Position numbers and translations under genes: made by a program. 64,000 nucleotides of DNA from NCBI GenBank assembly GCA_030490835.1, contig CM059973.1:56300008-56364007 (forward strand). The letters run 5' to 3'. Positions 33,497 through 41,912 of the stretch are shown here, piece after piece (positions within the stretch are counted from its first letter, which is position 1; each line of letters opens with the position of its first letter). Source of the stretch: Annona cherimola (taxonomy: Eukaryota > Streptophyta > Magnoliopsida > Magnoliales > Annonaceae). Under the pieces are notes generated by a model. It was not told the DNA's origin. It did not search any database and saw only the letters and a list, made by a program, of their open reading frames with translations.

Positions 33497-33838
33497 CATG
33501 GAGTCAAATATGTTTAAGATAAAAGAATTATAAAAGAGTCTTAAAGGGAAAACAACCAAACATGAAGAAACTCAAGCAAGCAAAGCATTCCAAGGATTTC
33601 AAGTTGATCAAGCAAGCTGCCGAGGTGAAGTTGCACCCGAAGTCGACTCCACCTGCGACTTGGGCAAGTCGAGGACCAAGTCGACCCAGACTGGAACTTG
33701 AAGAAATTGCGAACAGGCGAAGTCACACCCGAAGTCGACTCCACCTGCGACTTGGGTCGCAACGGTCGAAAAATTTTCAAACGTTGGCGCATTAAATGCG
33801 CGCCACCTACCTCCAAACGTTCGGATTCCCTCCACAAT

Positions 33839-33846
33839 TATAAAAG
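33839..33846 (+). promoter_or_regulatory. TATA box of the copia 3' LTR
   Basis: TATAAAAG in CACAATTATAAAAGGCATTC. This is the only LTR of the element that still has its promoter, and it would read outward into Athila element 1. Confidence 0.55.
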
Positions 33847-34476
33847 GCATTCAATATGAACGAGGAGGGTAGCTGAGAATCATTAAGTGTGCATAACTCC
33901 CATCTTCAAGAGCATTAAGTGATCAAGTCATCATAAAGAAGAAGAACTCCGAGTTCAAACTGGCAAGTGCTTCTTATTGAATCATCAACACTGCTGTACA
34001 AGTTATTCTCTGTGCCAAATCTGTGTCTACACAACAGTAACGTGTAGAAACTTTCTTTTGTTATTTCTTGTTGTATTGAACTTGATTTAGTTTGGGTAAC
34101 TAAGATCAAGTGTAAGCAAAGTAGTGTGTGATTGGAGTGGAACTCGTCACCTACTTGTGCTGTGGTTGTATATGCCCCCTAGAGCTAGAATCTAGAAAAG
34201 AGTGGAGACTCTAGTTGTATTCGCGGAATACATAGTGGAACCCAAGTCACACGGGGTGTGAGCTTGGAAGAGTGGAGTAGGGAGGTTGCCCGAACTACTA
34301 TAAAATCTTGTGTGTTGATGTTTATTTCTGCTCTCGACACTATATTGTTTTCCATTCTGTTTCTTCATAAAGGGGACTAGATTAATCCGGGGTAAAGTTT
34401 CTGTTTAAGTTGAAAATTTTAATTACCTAATTCACCCCTCCCCTCTTGGGTAATTGTCATTAACTCGGGACCAACA

Positions 34477-34830
34477 ACAGACTCTTCTCCAAAAAGAATG
34501 TTCAATCTTAGGGTCAGCAACAAAGAGTTTTTCATCTAGTCATTTCGCAAAGTTTCAGGTATGTGGATGCATAAAAAGATTAACTAGCTAGTTCAGAAAA
34601 AATAAAAATAAATAAGAACGGGAGATGGAAAAGAAAGAAAATAATAAAAATAAAAAAAGAAAATAAATAACAAATAATAAAATAAAATAAAAATAGATAG
34701 AGACAAAAGACAGAAAGTAAAAAAATAGACAAAAAATAGAGAAAGGAAAAAAACAAAGAAAAGAAAAAAAAGTATCTAAAAATAAAATTTAAAGTAACGC
34801 CGAATTCCCCAGCAACGACGCCAAAATACT
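34477..34830 (-). mobile_element. 5' leader of Athila element 1
   Basis: It is homologous to 55316-55619 of element 2: shared GTTCAATCTTAGGGTCAGCA, GTATGTGGATGCATA and AGATTAACTAGCTAG words, then an A-rich stretch of A/G runs (34600-34790). It holds the primer binding site. The gag start equivalent to 55281 of element 2 would lie just beyond the left edge but is missing, so the whole coding region is gone. Confidence 0.8.
34807..34823 (-). promoter_or_regulatory. tRNA-Asp-type primer binding site, element 1
   Basis: The + strand shows CCCCAGCAACGACGCCA, close to the 3' end of plant tRNA-Asp (CCCCGGCAACGGCGCCA), two mismatches. It lies 7 bp from the LTR at 34831. A tRNA-Asp primer is known for Athila elements. 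Confidence 0.8.
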
Positions 34831-37242
34831 TGTTCATAATCTCACCGTAAGTGCACGGGTCGTAAATTGTAGTATATAAATTATCGATCCACAGGGAATT
34901 CAGGACTATAAATTTTGCTTTTAAACGCTTTCGTGTCGGATATGGAGAGAATATAGCAAATAAAATAGAAAAGTGAGAAGAAAATATAGTAAATAAAATG
35001 GAAAAGAAATAAAAAAAATGGGAAGAGAAAATTGCAAATGAGAACGAGTAGAGAAAACGAGAGTGTGAGTACCTAGCGTCTAGGATTTCATATGCGTCTT
35101 TTGCAATGGGTAGTGGTATAATGATTTAATCTGGACATTGTTTGTTAAAGGAGAACAAATCTTAATTTACCATTGCACCTTCTCTCGAAACCTACAAGGC
35201 GTACCCTAATTTTCTTAACCACCTATTCTCATGGGACTAAGATAATTAGAATCCATTAAGTTCTGTGGTTTGTTCATGGAATTCATCAAGGTCATCATAC
35301 CTATTCTCATGGTCTTAGATTTCCAGGTTTAATATCTTGATTATCGTATATTAGGTTTTCACATCTCGGTTCCATCACCTAATATATGGAATTATGCTAA
35401 AGTACGGGCCAATGTACAAAGCAAGCATTAAAATCACAACATATTAAATTAACAACAATATCCACGATAAATAAATTAAAAACCTACACCACGCTACATT
35501 GTACGCATGTTACATCATAAACTCTAGATTTAGGGTTTATCCAAGCATGTTTAAGTCCAAAATAAAATTAAAATCCAAATTCATCTTAAACAAGATAATT
35601 AAAATTAAAAAGGAAAAAGATAGAAAAGTTTATTGGTTTGAAGCCCCGATGGTGTGTCGGCCGCTCCACGCTACTCGCCAATCCGCCTCTGCCCGTGCTC
35701 TCCTCCTTGCTCTCTCTCTTTCTCTCTAAATTTCTCTCTTGCTGCCCCTCTTATTTTTCTCACGTTTTGCCCGGTGGCCAAATTCTGTCCGATCTCCCCC
35801 CTCTACTGCAGCTTGTTGGAATCCCTTTTTATACAGTTGAAAACTGCGTAAGAAAAATCTACGCAATTGGTTTGCCAATCAAATTGCGTAAGTTGGACGG
35901 TTGTGATCAATTGTATCTGCGCATAGGATTTGCGAATAAAATCCTAGCAGCCACACATAGAATCTGCACATCTGCTCCATAGATTTTGATTGGGCGGTGG
36001 AGAGATTGCATGGACGGTGCTGGATTATGGAATTTGAGCTTGAATTTCTGGATGCTTTGGGCGGTCCACTTGGAATTTAATGAACGACAAAATTTTAACC
36101 ACTGAATATTAGACAACTCAGATTGGTTGGAACTGATGAATGGCCTGGATTTAAAATATGAAATATTGGACGACTGAATGGGACGCCACTGATCGGTGGA
36201 ATTTCTAATGGTGGACAGCTTGTTCTCATGGACGGCTCAGATTTAATTAGACGGCTTGGGATTATTTCTGGAAATTCTTTGGACGGTGCAGATTTTTTCT
36301 GGATTGGCTGGACGTTGCTGATGCTTTCTGGATTTGAATGGATGGCTAGATGGATGGGCGGTGATGGCTGCTGATTTGTGCAAGAAATCGTGGCCGTTAA
36401 TTAAAAGGGCTGAAAAGGATGGTTGGGATTTTATTTTCTACCACTGAAATTCTGGTGGGCCACACATGAAATTCTGCTGGAATTTCTGGACGAATTAATC
36501 TGGTGGACAGCTTGAGTGCTTGCTGAAAAATGGACGGTGATGATAAGAACGGTGGAGGCATCTGGACAGCATGATGAGTGGACGGCTGAGATTTTTGCTG
36601 ATGCATTGGACGGTGCAAATCACTTGGGCAGTGCTGATTGGTCATTGGACGACTAGAATTTTACATATGCTGATCACGTGATTTAAGTGGCGGGCCCCAT
36701 GGCTGGAATTGGCCGTTGAATTTGTGCATGAATTGGAGACTTAATGGACGGTCTTGATGGAATTAATGACTAGATGAGTGGTTGTCTTGAATGGCTTGGA
36801 TTAGCTGCTAATTAAATGGGACGGTCGATGAATTAAATTGGACAGCTGGATTTAACAAAATCTGGACAGATGGGCAGTTATAAGGCTAGACAATTTGATG
36901 GCGTGGACCAAAAATTTGGACGGTGCATATTTAGGTGGGGCCACTTGCTGAAATTTGTTATTCCTGTCAAAAAAAATATATTTTAAGTCATTAATTGCTG
37001 AAATTAATAAATGGGTTTCCAATAAAAAATTATTCAAACTCATTTAAATTTTATGGCAACAAATAAAATTATAATTTCAAGCCAAAAGATCACAAAAATT
37101 GTTTAAATTGCTTGAAATTAATATTTAATACCCAAATGTTACAAAAATATGTTTTAAAGCAAATTTCACATTAAACTTAGTTAAATACCCACCGAATTAG
37201 TATAAAATGCCCACAAAATATATTATTAATTTCCAATTATCA
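34831..37242 (-). mobile_element. 5' LTR of Athila element 1 (2412 bp)
   Basis: It runs from TGTTCATAATCTCACC to TTCCAATTATCA (+ strand). The minus-strand TATA box is at 35826-35833. It has about a dozen GGACGG(T/C) words between 35890 and 36930. It keeps the empty hAT site near 36196, so the hAT element entered the other LTR after this element had inserted. The apparent reading frames at 35499-35982 and elsewhere match the LTR of element 2 in noncoding fashion and are not genes. Confidence 0.9.
35826..35833 (-). promoter_or_regulatory. TATA box of Athila element 1 5' LTR
   Basis: TTTTTATA on the + strand reads TATAAAAA on the minus strand, upstream (in coding sense) of a leader with CCAACAAGC. 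The same box is present in the left LTR near 21310. Confidence 0.5.
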
Positions 37243-37247
37243 GTGCA

Positions 37248-37268
37248 CTTGCGGAGAGATTACAAATA
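37248..37268 (+). mobile_element. Last 21 bp of solo LTR P
   Basis: CTTGCGGAGAGATTACAAATA continues LTR P after Athila element 1 and its TSD. It is followed by ATAAT (37269-37273), the second copy of the target duplication of P. Confidence 0.8.
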
Positions 37269-37273
37269 ATAAT

Positions 37274-37560
37274 ATAGGGATAGTTCTCCTTTAATATATA
37301 GTATTCGGTTTAAGTAAGCACTCCACATATCTGTTGCAAAAAATGTATGTGAAACCCTAGATCTTAGGTGCTCTCAATCTTGTGATTTCTAATCCCTATT
37401 CTTCGTTCTACATATCAACTTTCCTTTTTTATCTTCTTTCTTCTCCTCTTTTGTGGTTAGAAAGTGTTTAAATCCAATGTCTAAAGTCCCAAATTCTTTG
37501 TGGATTGATATTTTTATACTATAATCTAAGATCCGTGCACTTATGGAACGATTGTGAACA
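37274..37560 (+). mobile_element. LTR O, right part
   Basis: It resumes LTR O after solo LTR P: ATAGGGATAGTTCTCCTTTAA aligns with the TTTAGGGTGTAGTCTTC region of the LTR ending at 12317. It runs to GTGCACTTATGGAACGATTGTGAACA-type terminus at 37560. Athila element 2 begins two bases later. Confidence 0.8.
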
Positions 37561-38750
37561 ATGTTCGCAATCTCACCGCAAGTGCACAGGTCAAAGATTG
37601 TAGTATATAAATTATCAATCCACAGGGAATTCGGGACTGTAAACTTTGCTTTTTAAGCGCTTTTGTGTCGGATATGAAGAGAATATAGTAAACAAAATGG
37701 AATAAAAAAATAAAAAAGTGGGAAGAGAAAATAAAATTGAAAATTAGAACAATTAGTAGAAAATAAGGATGCAAGTACCTAGGGTCTAAGGTTTGACATG
37801 CGACTTTTACAACGGGTAGTGGTATAATTATTTAATCTGGATATTATTTGTTAAAGGAGAACAAACCCTGCACCATCTTTTGAAACTTACAAGACATACC
37901 CTAATTTTCTTAACCACCTATTCTCATGGGATTAAGTTCATTAGAACCCATTAAGTTTTGTGGCTTGTTCATAGAATTCCTCAAGCTCATCATGTTTATT
38001 ATTATGGTCTTAGGTTTTCAGGTTTAATATCTTGATTATCGTATATTAGATTTTCACCTCTCGATTCCATCACCTAATATATGGAATCATGCCAAGGTAC
38101 GGGCCCATGTACAAAGTAAATATTAAAATCATAAAATATTAAATTAACAATAATATCCATCATAAATAAATTAAAACCACACATCATGCTACATTCTAAG
38201 CATGCTGCAACCTAAACCCTAGATTTAGGGCTTAGCCTAGTATATTTAAATCCAAAATAAAATTAAAATTCAAAACCATCTCAAGCTAGACAATTAAAAT
38301 TAAAAAGGGAAAGAGATAAAAAAAAGGTTATTGGTTGGAAGCCCCGATGGTGTGTCGGTCGCTTCCCGTAATTCTCCAGTCCTCCTTTTCACCTAGTGCC
38401 CTCCGCCTTTTCTCCAACCCGCTGCTCCTTCACTGTATCAATTTTCTCTCCTCTTTTCTGCTATAAATTATCTGCATATTTTTTTTCTGCTCCCCTCTAA
38501 GCATGTCGTGCAATTACTTATTTATAGGCTCAAAGGAAGACCGTGACCATCCCTGATACGCACTTAGTCCATAGGTTCAATTGCGCTGGAGAATCCGCAA
38601 CTGTCTCCTTTTTGAATTAAGTTCCTGGCTTTACGCAATTTACATTGCATCATGATTGGATGGCTAGGATTCAAGGAAAAACCATGAGCCGGATTTTTCC
38701 ATAAAAAAATGTGAACAAGCATGCCTTGGGTGAACGGTGGCGCATGGAAT

Positions 38751-40041
38751 TAGGGGTGGGAATCGGGGCGGGTCAACCCGTGACCCGCCCCGCCCCGACC
38801 CTATTTTATACCGGGGCGGGTCGGGGTTATGTACCCGGGCAGGCGGGGCGGGCCAAGGGGTTAGAAATTTATACAAAGTGCGGGTCGGAGCGGACCGGCT
38901 GATGCCGACCCGCTTATATGAAGCAACTGCATAAATATTAAATAAGTCATCCCATAACAGACAAACGGAACTCAGCTCAGTTGGTTGAGCGGACTGCGCA
39001 TAAGTCTTACGTCGTTGAGATTGCTGGTTCGAATCTGATGGCTCGTTTTTCAATACCACGTCAATACCACTTCCACCACCACCAATATAGAATTGCTATG
39101 AATATATTTATTTTATTTTTCTTGCAAAGGAAAATTAGGATCAAGCCATCCAAAACATACTGTTTTAAACATTATTCATACATATTTTCATCTCTCCCCC
39201 AAACCTTTGCTTTTCATTGATGACATTTATAATTATAATATTTCCTATTTCTAAACAATGAAACAAAGATAACGGGATATTAAATTGTATTATTAGTAGA
39301 TGGTTGTCTGAAATTACATCAAAGCTACATACATCTTTTGCATTTATATTTCACATTTTAAAAAAAGTTCTTTTTTTTATTGGTATTATACGACATGAAA
39401 ACTTCTTTATATTGGCAATTTTTTTCACAATGTCGCTCCTTCACTATGCAGCTTATGAGACTAACTTTGGATAAATAATTAAATATTTATCCAACCACTT
39501 GGACCACTTTTCACGACGTCGCTCCTCCTCTACACAACTGATGAGACTAACTTTGGATAAATAGTTAAATATTCTTCCAACCACTTTGACCACTCTCATG
39601 ACAACAATACACACTACAACCCACAACTTTTACCTCGTTCGTATAAATCCATCCCGTTCAAGTTCATTATATAATATATTTTCTAAACCTACCCCGAAGG
39701 TATGTTTTATTAACTTGTTCTTATACAGGTGAATAAATATTTATGTTTTATTTAAGGACTTATGTTTTACTTTGACTGATTAATAATAGATTGAAGCATA
39801 TAGTAGTTAAATTTAATATAGATTTGTTTTTATACTTGATAGGTTCATAAATTCTTAAAAATTTCTTACTTGACCCGTAGTTTTTACCCGACCCGTCGTC
39901 CCGAAACCGACCCGTTCCCGACCCGAATTTTGTCCCGAGACCTAGTAAAAAAAAGTAAGGGTCAAACTAGATTTTTGAAAGTTAGGGTCAGGGTTGGGCA
40001 CACCCTGACCCCGCCCCGACCCGCCCCGATTCCCACCCCTA
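38751..40041. mobile_element. Non-autonomous hAT element 2 (1291 bp), TSD CATGGAAT
   Basis: The ends are TAGGGGTGGGAATCGGGGCG and its inverse (CGGGGCGGG continues inward on the left). The 8-bp duplications CATGGAAT are at 38743-38750 and 40042-40049. The partner LTR has the empty site near 56806 (GCTGCATGGAATGGTG). The subterminal regions are GC-rich repeats of ACCCG/CGGGT. No transposase frame was found; the interior is AT-rich and includes a tRNA-like segment. The end sequence differs from hAT element 1 after TAGGGGTG, so it is a different hAT subfamily. Confidence 0.92.
38973..39049 (+). ncRNA. tRNA-like segment (SINE head or tRNA pseudogene)
   Basis: It has an A-box-like CAGCTCAGTTGG (38973-38984) and a B-box-like GGTTCGAATCT (39026-39036) about 41 bp apart, followed by TTTTT (39045-39049), a possible Pol III stop. 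A GCTC/GAGC D-stem and a GGACT/AGTCT stem with a 7-base loop can be drawn. The T stem pairs badly and the base before the anticodon position is not T, so it is unlikely to be a working tRNA. A tRNA-derived SINE head captured by the hAT element is the other reading. Confidence 0.4.
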
Positions 40042-40911
40042 CATGGAATGGTGTTGATTTATTTGGACGGTGCATGATCTTGATGAATAATGGACGGTTG
40101 GATGGCATTCAAGGACGGTGTGGAATTTTTCTCCTTGCCAGACACGTGATCTGGTTGGCCGCTAGCTAATATTAAATCAGGTTTGAATGGTGTTGATTTA
40201 TCAGATGATTTGGACGGTCTAGATCAAACTAGGGCGGTACTGAATTGGTAGACAGCATATCACGGTTTGGGTGGTTCAGATTAAATGCATTGGATAAGCA
40301 GTGGAGATTAAAATTAAATGAATGGTGGGATTTTTAGCTACTTTGAATAAATAAATAGAAATTTGAACAGTTCCCAATTATTGAGATGAACAAATGGACG
40401 GTGCTGATTTTTGCTGAATATTAGGACATCCAAAATCTGATGGACAGCTGGATGATCTTGGGCAGCAGGACATGTGACTTGATCTTCTTGAATGAAAATT
40501 GGCTGCACCGTTTTAGCTGGAGGCGGTGCTGATTTAATGGTGCAGATCAAGTTATGGACGGTAACAGCATGTGGTGTGGACAAAAATTTGGACGGTGCAG
40601 ATTTATGTTGGAGCCACTTGCTGAAATTTATTTTCCTGCATAAAAAAATATTTTAATTCATTAATTGCTCAAATTAATAAATGGGTTTCCAACATAGAAC
40701 TTAATTCAAACCCATTTAATTCTATAGTAACAAATAAAATGTAATTTCAAGCCAAAAGATTATAAAAATTATTACATATCTTGAAATTAATGTTCAATAC
40801 CCAATTGTTGCAAAATCACATTTTAGAGCAAATTTCACATTGAACTCAAAGATTTAACTACCAAATTATTATAAAATGCTTGCAAAATATATTATTAATT
40901 TTTAATTATCA

Positions 40912-40931
40912 AATACCCCCCCCCCCCCCCC
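40912..40931 (-). promoter_or_regulatory. Polypurine tract of element 2, a run of 16 C (+ strand)
   Basis: AATA then 16 cytosines, directly inside the 3' LTR. On the coding strand this is G16 followed by TATT, at the place where element 1 has GTGAGGGTATT. It is the plus-strand primer position; the homopolymer is probably a slippage expansion. Confidence 0.75.
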
Positions 40932-41713
40932 ACGCTTGGACTTTTGGTTGTCCTTAAGCAAATACAAAAGAATTCAATAATAAATTGCAAAATTTCAAAT
41001 TGGTCTTTCAAAAACTTTGAACAAGAAGCAAATGAGGAACTAGTAAGGATGTTAGATCAAAAGTTTTAAACATTGTAGTTATGATAGACTTTGGTTGAAA
41101 AAAACCCCTTCACTTGATTAATATTGTACACATTGTCACCTATTCTGCTTTCAAGTATTAGGAGTTAAAAGACACTCCCACAATAAACTCCTAATTATCA
41201 AATACTCTTTCATTTTATCTAGTTATTTAGTACACATATTTAACAATTCAAGACATGGTGGCATTCAGAGAAATATCTATCAGTCAGATTGCCTCATATA
41301 CATCTCATAAAATTCTTGCATCTAAATTTTCTCCACCAACTCAATCAACCAATTCGTAGGATCATAAAAACTTGGTGGACAACAGTTAAGAAATATAATT
41401 CCAAAAATTTCAAAAACAGAACTGTCTCTACATTGATTTGAGCCTTATTTTGCAGCAGGAAATAATGTTACCCCCACGCTTAGTGCTATTATTCTCTTTC
41501 AAACCTGTTCTTACCCTTGGTTTAGTAGGTTTTTTTTCAAACCAAGTCCGTCAATAATTCGCCTTACCATATTTCAGGGTATCTAGGGAACTGTACTTTT
41601 TTCCATAAACAACTCCCTTCACCATATATCAGGATATCTAGGAAGTCATTTTATTTATTTACACAATTTAAGAGGTCAAACCTTCTTCCTGTTTTACTTT
41701 TTAGCTCAAAATT
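40932..41713 (-). mobile_element. Element 2 untranslated region before the 3' LTR, part 1
   Basis: It is homologous to 25142-25870 of element 1 (CTTTCAAACCTGTTCTTACCC, CCATATTTCAGGGTATCTAGG). It contains no reading frame of note. It is cut at 41713 by a solo LTR; AAATT (41709-41713) is the duplicated target. Confidence 0.8.
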
Positions 41714-41912
41714 TGTGGCGCCCCATCTCGAGCGTCACAACCTTACTCTAAGACCTATCAATTGGTAAACATAATCAGGATTGTTGCCCTGTCACACGAC
41801 GTACTTATTGGATATTTATCCATTTTATTCTAACTCCTTAGGAGTTTAATCATTCCTTTTGATTCACTTTCCGTGGAATGCCTTCTTAGGTCATTAAATC
41901 AATTTAGCATAC

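Larger units (their letters stand above)
27089..34476 (+). mobile_element. Sirevirus-like Ty1/copia element, 5' truncated
   Basis: The order is 5' LTR remnant, tRNA-Met primer site, gag, PR, IN, RT, RNase H, repeated purine tracts and a complete 1643-bp 3' LTR. IN before RT defines copia. The DSGCSRHMTG protease box, two gag zinc knuckles, and three GGGGGAG tracts before the 3' LTR point to the Sirevirus lineage. The first 1.18 kb of the 5' LTR is gone. The two LTR parts differ at about 3 positions over 455 bp, so insertion was recent. The reading frames nevertheless hold at least ten stops and two frame changes. The element cannot encode a working polyprotein. Confidence 0.93.
32834..34476 (+). 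mobile_element. Complete 3' LTR of the copia element (1643 bp)
   Basis: It starts TGTTGGAAATATG directly after the purine tract and ends GGGACCAACA. The U3 region carries about three 120-bp repeats with AAGTCGACTCC words and a short ACTCAAG array. A TATA box at 33839 is followed by the U5 tail identical to the 5' remnant. The bases after it, ACAGA, would be the right TSD copy, but the left copy was lost with the 5' LTR, so this cannot be checked. Confidence 0.93.
20358..37242 (-). mobile_element. Athila-like Ty3/gypsy element 1 (gag-pol deleted), TSD GTGCA
   Basis: The complete unit runs from TGTTCGCAATCTCAC to TTCCAATTATCA on the + strand and is flanked by GTGCA at 20353-20357 and 37243-37247. 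The coding strand is minus: the right LTR (34831-37242) is the 5' LTR, followed by a tRNA-Asp-type primer site, and the left LTR (20358-25129) is the 3' LTR. Internal sequence survives only as 25130-27088 and 34477-34830. Comparison with element 2 shows that everything equivalent to about 50000-55315 there (all of gag and pol) is missing, replaced by the copia element. In sampled LTR stretches I count roughly 5% differences between the two LTRs, so the insertion is much older than the copia one. Confidence 0.9.
37562..40911 (-). mobile_element. 3' LTR of Athila element 2 (with hAT insertion)
   Basis: It matches 55620-57675 except for the 1291-bp hAT element and its 8-bp duplication, leaving about 2.05 kb. 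It ends TTTTTAATTATCA at 40911 against a run of cytosines (the polypurine tract on the coding strand). The left end abuts LTR O in inverted orientation, making a head-to-head palindrome about 37561. Confidence 0.9.

Noticed and set aside
32945..33850. Many overlapping open frames of 64-106 codons on both strands in the copia 3' LTR, rich in Arg, Ser and Leu.
   Set aside because: They come from the GTCGACTT/GACTTGGGT repeats, which lack stops in several frames. Frames on opposite strands overlap fully and the region is LTR U3, so no gene is called.
35499..35982. Open frames of 65-114 codons in the right LTR of Athila element 1.
   Set aside because: They lie in the LTR promoter and leader region, overlap each other in different frames, and resemble the LTR of element 2 only as noncoding sequence.
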